This document shows, one piece after another, positions 34,271 through 41,769 of a stretch of DNA of 64,000 nt (its first letter is position 1; each line of letters starts with the position of its first letter). The notes under the pieces are model-generated. The model worked only from the letters and a program-made list of their open reading frames with translations. It was not told the DNA's origin and ran no database searches. Where the stretch lies: assembly GCA_039698035.1 (NCBI GenBank), contig JBDKSW010000009.1, positions 248,001 through 312,000 of the forward strand, written 5' to 3'. Origin of the DNA: JAJFUI01 sp039698035 (lineage in GTDB: Bacteria; Planctomycetota; Planctomycetia; Pirellulales; Thermoguttaceae). Made by a program: the position numbers and the translations under genes.

Positions 34271-34789
34271 CTAGCAGCGATTTTTCTTGGCAATCCGCTC
34301 GCGGATCGCTCGAACCGCGCTCGGCGGCAGGAATCGGGCCAACTCTTCGTCCGTCGCCAGCGATTCAATCTGCTTGACGAGCGAACTGGAGACGTGCGCC
34401 AGCTCTCCGTCGGCGATCATGAAGAGCGTCTCGATGTCGGGCGCTAGTCGCCGGTTGGCCATCATCATGGTCAGCTCGGCCGCGATGTCGGTGATGGGCC
34501 GCACGCCGCGAACCATGATTCGCGCGCCGCACTGCCGGACGAACGAAACGGCCAGCCCGGTGAAGACGCCGATCTCGACGTTCGGCAGGTGGGCCGTCGC
34601 CTCCCGGATCATCTGTTGCCGATGGTCGGGCGTGAAGATCGTCTCTTTTTCGACATTGACGCCAACGCCGACGATGAGCCGGTCAAAGAGACGGCTGGCC
34701 CGCTCCATCACGTTGAGATGCCCCAGCGTGATGGGGTCGAACGAACCGGGGTAAACAGCCACTCGGGGCGAAAGTTGATCGCTGGACAT
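34271..34789 (-). CDS. coaD: Phosphopantetheine adenylyltransferase
   Basis: A 172-residue CoaD, the fourth step of coenzyme A synthesis: it joins ATP and 4'-phosphopantetheine to give dephospho-CoA. The nucleotidyltransferase motif is PGSFDPITLGHLNVMERA, the phosphate-binding region DRLIVGVGVN, and the ISSS-type motif is VSSSLVK. Family length is about 160 residues. The ATG at 34789 is preferred; a TTG start nine codons upstream is open but has no ribosome site advantage. The gene is convergent with mcsB, with only seven bases between the stops. Confidence 0.93.
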   Translation of the reverse strand: MSSDQLSPRVAVYPGSFDPITLGHLNVMERASRLFDRLIVGVGVNVEKETIFTPDHRQQMIREATAHLPNVEIGVFTGLAVSFVRQCGARIMVRGVRPITDIAAELTMMMANRRLAPDIETLFMIADGELAHVSSSLVKQIESLATDEELARFLPPSAVRAIRERIAKKNRC

Positions 34790-35014
34790 GGGAGTTTGCG
34801 GGGTGATGGTCCGCAAGGAAACGCCTGGGCGGAAGGCCGGCGCGTCCCGCGGCGATGCAGTCTACCCCGTCGCGGCGGCCCGATCAACACCTGGTCGGCC
34901 GGCGGCAGCCCAACGACCTCGCAATTTAACGGCCGCCAATTTTGCGGCAGTGGCGGACCGGCAAGCCATCAATTATACTGGAAAGCGCTCAGAGACTCAC
35001 TGCGGAGACGTTGG

Positions 35015-35197
35015 ATGCCAAAAGCGCTTTGCCTCGTGGGAACGGTCGTGGCCGCACTCTTGCTGCTAGTCTTTGGACTAGACTTGGGCCTGGGCTTTCC
35101 TTTTCATCGGGTGAGCTTGGCAATGGACATCGGCGCGCTGATCTGTGCGGCCGCGCTGGGCTACATGAGCTGGTCCACTCTGCGGGAGCAAAAGTGA
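35015..35197 (+). CDS. Small two-helix membrane protein
   Basis: A 60-residue protein with two hydrophobic segments: ALCLVGTVVAALLLLVFGL (residues 4-22) and ISHORT region ALICAAALGYMSW near residues 41-53. GGAG lies seven bases before the ATG. The amphipathic section between the segments (HRVSLAMDIG) would sit on one side of the membrane, and the C-terminus is short and charged (LREQK). No family is recognised. The start site, hydrophobic layout and ribosome site support a real gene, though short frames of this sort carry some risk. Confidence 0.55.
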   Translation: MPKALCLVGTVVAALLLLVFGLDLGLGFPFHRVSLAMDIGALICAAALGYMSWSTLREQK

Positions 35198-35240
35198 CGG
35201 GGCCGTCCGCCACGCTGTCGCTTGGCCGCCGGCGCCGCCG

Positions 35241-35268
35241 TTGTGTCTTTGATTTTCGCCGTTAAAAT
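35241..35268 (+). promoter_or_regulatory. Candidate promoter of TPR gene, possibly leaderless
   Basis: TTGTGT (35241-35246), a 16-base spacer and TAAAAT (35263-35268). The ATG at 35275 lies seven bases after the -10 box and has no Shine-Dalgarno site, so translation may start at the 5' end. Confidence 0.35.
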
Positions 35269-35274
35269 ATTGCC

Positions 35275-36699
35275 ATGCCAACCGACGAACAAGCACCAGA
35301 AGGCAAGGCTGGTCGCGAGCCGCTCAGTCCCACCGCAAAAAAACGGCTGGAAAAGGTCTTCGAGGTCGGCAGCAAGAAGGCCGACACGGCCGCCGTTTCC
35401 GCCGACTTTGACTACGCCACGGAACTGCTTCGGCAGTGCGTCTCGGGCGATCCGAGCAACGCCCTTTGGGTCAAGCGGTATCTCGAAAACCTTCAGAAGA
35501 AGTACGGCAACAACAAGAAGGGCGCCCCGCTGGCCCAATTCAAGGAACGCGGTTCCCGCGGGGCCCTGAAAAAAGCCCTCGCCCAGGGCAACTTCGACGA
35601 GGCGATCCGCCAGGGACTCAAGGCTCTGACCGTCAATCCATGGGACGTGTCCACCCTGGTGCCGATGGCCACTGCCGCCGCGAAGGCCGGCGATCATGAT
35701 TGCGAGCTCTGCTATCTCAAAGCGGCCCTGATCGGCTCCCCCAAAGACCACGCCTGCAACCGCTTGATGGCCATGGCGATGGCCGAGCGTGGCCTGATCG
35801 ACGAAGCGATCGTTTGGTGGCACCGGGTCGAGGAGATTTCGCCGCACGACGACGAAGCGAAGCGTTCGATTGCGTCGCTGACGGTTCAGAAACAGCGATC
35901 CAGCGGCAAATTTGAAGAGGACGACGCGATCTCGAAGCTGAAGAAGAAAAAGGCCCAAGCGCAAGAAGAGCTGTCCGTCGAAGAGAGACTGCGGCGCAAA
36001 GTGGCGGCCGAGCCCGAGAGCACGGCCCCGCTGTTGGAGCTTGCCCAGTGTTACATGAACTCGGACCGTTTTGTCGAGGCGGACAAGCTGCTGACCAAGG
36101 CCCACAGGCTGGCCCCGGAGGACCCCGACATTCGTGAAAAGTGGGAAGACGTCCAGCTCCGCGTCCTTCGACAGCGCATCCTGAAGGCTTCGGACCCCGA
36201 AACGAAGAAGAAGCTGGAGGCCTTGCACTTGGCCAAGGAGCTGGAGGTCTACCAGGGCCGCGTCGCTCGCTATCCCAATGAATTGACGTTCAAGTACGAG
36301 CTGGGCCGCCGGTATCTGAAGGCCGGCCAGTACGCCGAAGCGATCCGCGAGCTGCAAACGGCCCAAAACGACCCCCGACGCAAGGGGGTGTGCTTGCTCG
36401 TTCTTGGGCAATGCTTCGAGCAGATCAAGCAATATCCGTTGGCCAAGGCTCATTACGAGTCGGCCCTGGTGGAGCTTCCCGAGCGGGACGCCGATAACAG
36501 AAAGAGAACCCTCTATTTGGCTGGGCGGCTAACGCTCCATATCCGCGACCTGGATGCTGCCGAGAAGCACCTGACGACACTGGCTGCTCTGGATTTCACC
36601 TATAAGGATGTCTCGAAGCTACTAGACAAGCTGGCCAAATTACGTGACAATGGCACGACTGGTTCTCAACCAGAGCCATCCGATCCAAAAGCCAATTAG
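35275..36699 (+). CDS. TPR-repeat protein
   Basis: A 474-residue soluble protein dominated by helical repeats. TPR-like units include GNFDEAIRQGLKALTVNPWD, MNSDRFVEADKLLTKAHRLAPE and KAGQYAEAIRELQTAQNDP. A lysine-rich linker (ISKLKKKKAQAQEELSVEE, near residue 220) separates two repeat blocks. No signal peptide or membrane segment is seen, so it is cytoplasmic and probably a scaffold. Similar proteins are widespread in Planctomycetota without assigned function. It is separated by about 140 bases from the bS20 gene. No partner is evident from context. Confidence 0.85.
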   Translation: MPTDEQAPEGKAGREPLSPTAKKRLEKVFEVGSKKADTAAVSADFDYATELLRQCVSGDPSNALWVKRYLENLQKKYGNNKKGAPLAQFKERGSRGALKKALAQGNFDEAIRQGLKALTVNPWDVSTLVPMATAAAKAGDHDCELCYLKAALIGSPKDHACNRLMAMAMAERGLIDEAIVWWHRVEEISPHDDEAKRSIASLTVQKQRSSGKFEEDDAISKLKKKKAQAQEELSVEERLRRKVAAEPESTAPLLELAQCYMNSDRFVEADKLLTKAHRLAPEDPDIREKWEDVQLRVLRQRILKASDPETKKKLEALHLAKELEVYQGRVARYPNELTFKYELGRRYLKAGQYAEAIRELQTAQNDPRRKGVCLLVLGQCFEQIKQYPLAKAHYESALVELPERDADNRKRTLYLAGRLTLHIRDLDAAEKHLTTLAALDFTYKDVSKLLDKLAKLRDNGTTGSQPEPSDPKAN

Positions 36700-36748
36700 C
36701 AACTTTTGGCGGGCAGCCGAGGAAACCCACGGTTGTGTTTTTGGGAAT

Positions 36749-36793
36749 GCGGCCATCGGGGCCGCAGGCCGTGCAGGCCAGAAGCCTGTGCCG
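36749..36793. repeat. Two adjacent hairpins upstream of rpsT
   Basis: GCGGCC (36749-36754) pairs with GGCCGC (36760-36765), and CAGGC before CCAGAA pairs with GCCTG after it in the following 28 bases. They lie between the TPR gene and rpsT and may end the upstream transcript; T tracts are missing. Confidence 0.35.
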
Positions 36794-36838
36794 CAAGTGA
36801 TTCCTTAACGCCCGCCGAGCACCCCTAATTTTTCAACC

Positions 36839-37108
36839 ATGCCGAATATTCAGAGCGCCCGGAAGCGATTGAAGCAGAGCCTTGTCCGTCGTGACCGCAA
36901 TCGGTCGGCGAAGCGAGCCATTCATACGGAATGCAAGAAGGTTCTGGCCGCCGTCAACGAGGGAAACGTCGAAAAGGCCGAGGCCGAACTGCGCGTCGCC
37001 GCGAAGTGTGTGGACAAGGCCGCCGCCAAGAAGACGATCCATCGCAACGCGGCCGCGCGTGTCAAGTCCCGGCTGTCGGCCAAGGTCAAGAAGCTCAAGG
37101 GCAAGTAA
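36839..37108 (+). CDS. rpsT: 30S ribosomal protein bS20
   Basis: An 89-residue bS20. The family pattern is clear: PNIQSARKRLKQSLVRRDRN at the start, an all-helical lysine- and arginine-rich body, and the KKTIHRNAAARVKSRL motif towards the end. It binds 16S rRNA early in small-subunit assembly. Length and charge fit the family (about 87 residues). No Shine-Dalgarno sequence is obvious before the ATG (TAATTTTTCAACC). The gene stands alone, as rpsT often does. Confidence 0.96.
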   Translation: MPNIQSARKRLKQSLVRRDRNRSAKRAIHTECKKVLAAVNEGNVEKAEAELRVAAKCVDKAAAKKTIHRNAAARVKSRLSAKVKKLKGK

Positions 37109-37133
37109 TCGCCGGCCCTCTCCGGCCCGCCGG

Positions 37134-38513
37134 TCACTTCTCGGCCGTGGACTCCAACCAGCGGTTGTAGAGCCACATGCCGGCGGCCGATGCGAACCCA
37201 ATCCCCATCAGCAGCAACCATCCGGCCGATGCCATGGCCGGATCGAGTTGCAGTAGGCCATTGGACTGCCTCACGGCGTCGCGGCACATGATCTCGTTGA
37301 AGATGGCCGCTCCCACCGGGCCGCCGATCAACGCGCCAATGGCGGTTGGCAGGTTGGCGTAGCCCAGATAAAGCCCCTCTTGGCCCTTCGGGGCCAAGGC
37401 GCCGATGTATTCGTACATCCGAGCCGCCGTGAAAAGCTCGCCGACCGCGATCAATGCAACCGTCAGGATGATCAGAAGCGAAGCCAGCGGGATCGCCATC
37501 TGGCACACGCCCAGGTTGCAGGCGATGACGCCTTGCGGTCCGCATGCCGCATAGAGCGGATAGAGATTGATCAGCATTGAAATCCCGATGATCACGATGC
37601 CAACGATGATCGACCGGATTGGCTTCATCTTGCCGAACCATCGCGTCACCAGAAGCTGGCATGTCACGATCACTAGCGGATTGGCCATCGTATAGAGGTC
37701 GATGGCCGGGTTGAGCTCGACGGTCTTCTTGATGTAGAGCGGCAGCACGTTGTAGACCTGGCTATACAAGAACCAGAATCCGCTCGAAACCAGCAAAAAC
37801 AGGGCGAATCGCACGTCCCGCAGCACGAGGACCATGTCGAGCAGGATTTGCCCGATGCTTCTGCGCGGTTTCTGGGGCAAACCGGCTGTCTCGGCCTTTG
37901 GGTCTCGATGCAGGAAAAGCACGACGAGCAACGCGGCGATCGAGCAGGCGACCGAAACGGCAAAGATGCCGCTTAGCGTCGTGCGCGTTCGAACGACATA
38001 GCCAAAGCCGCGTCCAAAGAGCGAGCCAATGTTGACCACCACGTAAAAAATAGCAAACCCAAGGGTCGCTCGGCCCAGAGACGTCTTCTGAACGGTTCCC
38101 GAGACGCACGGTTTGACGAACGAGCCGCCAAGGCCTACCAACAGGATGCCCAAGACGATGGACGTCAATGCCTGCGGGCTGGCCGTGACATGCTCTGCGC
38201 CCTTGGGGCTGGCGCTGGTCCAATGCAACCAGTCGGGCATTCCGATCAGCCAGTAGCCGGCCGCCAGAAAGACCATGGCGGCCAGTAGCGACTTGCGAAA
38301 TCCGATCTGGTCGGCAAGCGTGCCCGACAGGATCGGCAGAAAATAGATCAGCGTCCACAAAACGCCGTTCAGCGTGCTGGGCCAGTAGTCGCCAAAGCCC
38401 AGGTCGCCCAGGTAAATGACCAGGAAGCTGGCCATGGCGTAATACGCGCCGCGCTCCAGCAGTTCGATGACGTTGGCCGTCCAAAAGGGTCTGGGAAATC
38501 GAGCGTCTTTCAT
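37134..38513 (-). CDS. POT family (PTR2-type) transporter
   Basis: A 459-residue major facilitator of the proton-dependent oligopeptide type. The first helix holds the ELLERGAYYAMASF motif (ExxERxxYY) that couples protons, and the second block is GLGGSFVKPCVSGTV with FYVVVNIGSL. About twelve to fourteen helices are visible. Such carriers import di- and tripeptides or other small peptides with protons. The start overlaps the stop of the upstream pyrK gene by four bases (ATGA), so the two are coupled, although the metabolic link is not obvious. Confidence 0.85.
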   Translation of the reverse strand: MKDARFPRPFWTANVIELLERGAYYAMASFLVIYLGDLGFGDYWPSTLNGVLWTLIYFLPILSGTLADQIGFRKSLLAAMVFLAAGYWLIGMPDWLHWTSASPKGAEHVTASPQALTSIVLGILLVGLGGSFVKPCVSGTVQKTSLGRATLGFAIFYVVVNIGSLFGRGFGYVVRTRTTLSGIFAVSVACSIAALLVVLFLHRDPKAETAGLPQKPRRSIGQILLDMVLVLRDVRFALFLLVSSGFWFLYSQVYNVLPLYIKKTVELNPAIDLYTMANPLVIVTCQLLVTRWFGKMKPIRSIIVGIVIIGISMLINLYPLYAACGPQGVIACNLGVCQMAIPLASLLIILTVALIAVGELFTAARMYEYIGALAPKGQEGLYLGYANLPTAIGALIGGPVGAAIFNEIMCRDAVRQSNGLLQLDPAMASAGWLLLMGIGFASAAGMWLYNRWLESTAEK

Positions 38514-39379
38514 GAGGTTCCAAATTCCACGTTCTCGGCGTCAAACACCGGCCCTTCGACGCACGTGCGGCGATAGTCCCAGCCGCCCGACGCATCGCGG
38601 ATCTTCTTGACGCAACTAAAACAGGCGCCAATCCCACAAGCCATCGGGCTTTCCAGCGAGACTTGGCACGGCAATCCTAGTTCGGCCGCAATGCGGGCCG
38701 TGGCGGCCATCATCACGTCCGGCCCGCAAGCCACGATCCGGCACGACGCGGCCGACTGTTCGACCGTGGGCCGAATCAGCTCGGTGACGAAACCGTGATG
38801 GCCAACGGAGCCGTCGTCCGTGCTCAGCCGGACATCGATGCCCAACCGGCGGAAGTCCTCGACGCAGGCCAGGGACTCGCTCGTGCGGGCCCCGTAGCAG
38901 AGCGTCACCTGCGAGGCCTTCGGCACAGTCCGAGTCGGCTCGCCATGGGTTCGCAACCCGAGATACTCGCGGGCCAGCATCAGAAACGGCGTTTGGCCAA
39001 TTCCGCCCGCCACCAACAACAGGTGCTCGGTCGGGATCGGCGGAAAACCGTTGCCTAGCGGTCCCCAGACCTCCAGTCGAGCGCCGGTCTGGAACTCGGC
39101 CAACAGTCGGGTCATCTTGCCGACGACAAGATATACCACGTCGACAAACGTAGGGCGGCCGTCTGGCCCATCAACCACGTCATACACGGCGAATGCCCGC
39201 CCCAGCAGCGGATCGTTGCAGTCGGCCAGCCGAAGCATGACGAACTGACCGGGGATCGCTTGCCGGGCGATCTCGGGGCAAGCGAAACGGACGCGATACG
39301 TGTCCCGGGCCAACCGCACGTTCTCTTCCACCGTGATGCGTGCGAACCGGGCGTTGTCGGCGTAGGAGGGCTTGCACAT
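38510..39379 (-). CDS. pyrK: Dihydroorotate dehydrogenase electron-transfer subunit
   Basis: A 289-residue PyrK. The N-terminal ferredoxin-reductase-like FAD domain (PGQFVMLRL, with FAD-binding context), the NAD-binding region (LLLVAGGIGQTPFLML) and the C-terminal [2Fe-2S] ligands in ACGIGACFSCVKK and RTCVEGPVF are all present. It passes electrons from dihydroorotate oxidation to NAD+ with the catalytic subunit PyrD of class 1B. No pyrD is next to it in this window; PyrB is encoded elsewhere (57491-58447). The start at 39379 and length are normal. The downstream POT transporter overlaps by four bases. Confidence 0.9.
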   Translation of the reverse strand: MCKPSYADNARFARITVEENVRLARDTYRVRFACPEIARQAIPGQFVMLRLADCNDPLLGRAFAVYDVVDGPDGRPTFVDVVYLVVGKMTRLLAEFQTGARLEVWGPLGNGFPPIPTEHLLLVAGGIGQTPFLMLAREYLGLRTHGEPTRTVPKASQVTLCYGARTSESLACVEDFRRLGIDVRLSTDDGSVGHHGFVTELIRPTVEQSAASCRIVACGPDVMMAATARIAAELGLPCQVSLESPMACGIGACFSCVKKIRDASGGWDYRRTCVEGPVFDAENVEFGTS

Positions 39380-39408
39380 CGCGGGGCTTTTTTGGGGGGG
39401 GCGTGAGT

Positions 39409-40260
39409 CTAAGGCTTGGGAGGCAAACGGCGCTTGCGATTGGGCGACGGCTTCGACAGCGTGCCGCCGCTTACGGTTCCTTCATGCCGCAAGGCCTTGA
39501 TTTCGTCGTGCGTCATTCGGCGAACACCGCCCACCGGCAGCGCACCCAATCGCACCGGACCCACGGCCGTCCGCGTCAACCGCAACACCTTGTGTCCAAC
39601 GCGGGCCAAAATGCGGCGAATTTCGCGGTTTTTCCCCTCGCGCAACACCATCTCCATGACGGTGCTGTCCTTATGGTGCGACTTGACCTCGACCTTTTCC
39701 GCCCGGGCAAAGCCCTCGGCCAGATGGATGCCGTGATGCAGCTTTTCAAGGATGTCGTCGGTCGGCCGTCCGGCCACGGTGACCCGGTAGGTCTTGGCCA
39801 CGCCGTAGCGCGGATGGGTCAGCCGATTGGCCAACTCGCCGTCGTTGGTCACCAGGATCAGGCCGTCGCTGCTCATGTCGAGCCGCCCGATGGTGAACAA
39901 CCGCCCGGCGCTGGCGGGGAGCATGTCGATGACGCGGGGCCGGCCGGCCGGGTCGCGGGCCGTGCAGACCACGCCCGTGGGCTTGTTGACCGCGTAGTAT
40001 TCCAGCTTGGGCGACGTCAGAGCCACGCCATCGACGCGGACCTGCTGGCTGGCCGGATCGACGCGGGTGCCCAACTCGACAACCACCTGGCGATCGACCT
40101 CGACGCGGCCCGAGGTGATCAGCTCTTCGCATTGCCGCCGGCTGCCGAGCCCCGCGGCGGCCAGCACTTTTTGCAGTCGCTGGGGGCCGCTGTCGGCTCC
40201 GGCCGCGTGGGACCGGGGGCGAGAACTGCGTTTTCGTTGGGGTGGACGTGACGAAGCCAT
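39409..40260 (-). CDS. rluB: 23S rRNA pseudouridine synthase (RluB-like)
   Basis: A 283-residue RsuA/RluB-type enzyme. An S4 RNA-binding domain (RLQKVLAAAGLGSRRQCEELI, residues 28-48) precedes the catalytic domain with the active-site aspartate in GRLDMSSDGL. The reading GKNREIRRIL is typical of the RluB/RluE/RsuA branch. It isomerises one uridine in 23S rRNA or, less likely, 16S rRNA. The N-terminal ~25 residues are a basic tail (RPPQRKRSSRPRS), and the C-terminal basic tail is similar. It is upstream of pyrK by 29 bases, same strand. RluB is the closest fit. Confidence 0.87.
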   Translation of the reverse strand: MASSRPPQRKRSSRPRSHAAGADSGPQRLQKVLAAAGLGSRRQCEELITSGRVEVDRQVVVELGTRVDPASQQVRVDGVALTSPKLEYYAVNKPTGVVCTARDPAGRPRVIDMLPASAGRLFTIGRLDMSSDGLILVTNDGELANRLTHPRYGVAKTYRVTVAGRPTDDILEKLHHGIHLAEGFARAEKVEVKSHHKDSTVMEMVLREGKNREIRRILARVGHKVLRLTRTAVGPVRLGALPVGGVRRMTHDEIKALRHEGTVSGGTLSKPSPNRKRRLPPKP

Positions 40261-40351
40261 ATCGCCAGCATATAGGCGTCACGTGGGCAATGGAAGGGGG
40301 AGAAGCAAATCGCTGTGGCCGAATGGCGGCCTCTCGGACGCGGTCAGCTCG

Positions 40352-40603
40352 CTACTGATCCCACTTCCCCAACGTCCATCTCGCCCGCGACGTTTCCGGT
40401 GGCGGAACGTCATATTCGCGGGGGCGGGCCCCAGCGATCGATGGCCCCGATTCGTTTTGGGGGTAGGGATCGTACCGCAACGCCTGCTTCCGTTGGGCTT
40501 CGGCGCTGCCGGGGTGCATCCAGTCGGGCCCGGCTGTGCTGCGACAGCCGGCCGCCGCCGTCAGGATGCAAATCGCAATTGCCAACGGGCCGAGCCGATT
40601 CAC
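40352..40603 (-). CDS. Small lipoprotein, planctomycete membrane or secreted family
   Basis: An 83-residue lipoprotein. The GTG at 40603 is preferred: AAGGAG lies eight bases before it and the following signal (GPLAIAICILTAA, lipobox AAGC) is complete. The mature part is rich in Pro, Asp and Arg: PDWMHPGSAEAQ, YDPYPQNESGP and RPREYDVPPPE. This pattern recurs as a conserved small family in Planctomycetota, annotated as membrane or secreted protein; its function is unknown. The frame can be opened further upstream, but without signal features. It stands alone between dusB and rluB, all on the minus strand. Confidence 0.72.
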   Translation of the reverse strand: MNRLGPLAIAICILTAAAGCRSTAGPDWMHPGSAEAQRKQALRYDPYPQNESGPSIAGARPREYDVPPPETSRARWTLGKWDQ

Positions 40604-40749
40604 GCCGGCGTCTCCTTCCAGTAGACAGCGGGGCCGGATCATACCCATTGGCGTCTCGCGGCGAAAGACGAGTTCCCGGCCGGGTTCGTATTTCGCCAAG
40701 CGGGGGGCTGCCGTGCGGCAGCATTCGTTTCCGCGAGGGCAGAAACCGC

Positions 40750-41769
40750 CTAGCTTGCCGGAAATGCCCGAGCGACAATGGCGGCGAACTCCTCGGGCGA
40801 CGCGGCCCCCGCGATTTCACGCCGAAACGCCCGGGCGCCGGGGCGGCCCTCGCCGTAGCAGCAGGCGTACGACCGCATCAGAATGGTTCCCTTCGTCGGT
40901 CCAAAACGCTCGACGACCATCCGAAAATGGTCCAAAAGCAGGTCGCGCTGCTCGGCCGGGATCGGGTCCGGCGGGATCGGTTCGCCACGAAGCGCGGCAG
41001 CCGCCTGAGAAAACAGCCACGGTCTTCCGAGCGCGGCGCGACCAATCATGACGCCGTCCACGTCGTAACGCGTCATGGCCTCGACCACGTTGGCCGGCGT
41101 CCGCAAGTCGCCGTTGCCAATGAGAGGAATTTGCTTGAGGTAGGGTCGGACCCGCGCGATCTCTGCCCAATCGGCCGATCCGTGATAAAAGTCGGCCGCT
41201 GTTCGGCCGTGAATCGTGATGGCTGCGCCGCCGGCGGCCTCGACCGCCTGGGCCACGTCGATTGCATTGATTGTGTCGCGCGTCGCGCCCAATCGGATCT
41301 TGGCCGTGACGGGCGTCGGCCGACACGCCGTCACGACCTTGGCGACGATCGCGCCGACGCGGTCGGGGTAACGCAACAGATAGGAGCCGCTTTGCGCCTT
41401 CTCGGCAACGTCTCGGGCGGGACACCCGAAATTGATGTCGATCACGCTTGGCCGAAACACCTCGACCAAACGCCGTCCGACGGTCGCCAGCGTTTCGGGA
41501 TCGTTGTCCCAAATTTGCACGGCCAGCGGCCTGGGCTCGTCACCGATGCCCCAAAGCCGATCTGGCAACGTTGCGCCCTCGTTCGACCGCCGATGGGCCT
41601 TCGCGGCGCTGTAGAGAAAGCTCCGCGCACTGACCATTTCGGTCGCCGGAAGTCCGACGCCGCCCAGCCGGCGGATCATCTGCCGGTATGCGTAATTCGT
41701 GTACCCGGCCATTGGGGCCTGAAGCAGCGGCGGTTCGACCGCCAGCGGCCCAATCATCAGCCGTTTCAT
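40750..41769 (-). CDS. dusB: tRNA-dihydrouridine synthase
   Basis: A 339-residue flavoenzyme that reduces uridine to dihydrouridine in the D-loop of tRNA. Typical blocks are APMAGYTNYAYR, INFGCPARDVAEKAQSGS with the active-site cysteine, and the NGDLRTPANV and GVMIGRAALGRPWLF segments. FMN binding is expected from the TIM barrel. The length and motifs point to the DusB branch rather than DusA or DusC. The start overlaps the TolC-like gene stop by four bases, so the two genes are translationally coupled, although no functional link is clear. Confidence 0.92.
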   Translation of the reverse strand: MKRLMIGPLAVEPPLLQAPMAGYTNYAYRQMIRRLGGVGLPATEMVSARSFLYSAAKAHRRSNEGATLPDRLWGIGDEPRPLAVQIWDNDPETLATVGRRLVEVFRPSVIDINFGCPARDVAEKAQSGSYLLRYPDRVGAIVAKVVTACRPTPVTAKIRLGATRDTINAIDVAQAVEAAGGAAITIHGRTAADFYHGSADWAEIARVRPYLKQIPLIGNGDLRTPANVVEAMTRYDVDGVMIGRAALGRPWLFSQAAAALRGEPIPPDPIPAEQRDLLLDHFRMVVERFGPTKGTILMRSYACCYGEGRPGARAFRREIAGAASPEEFAAIVARAFPAS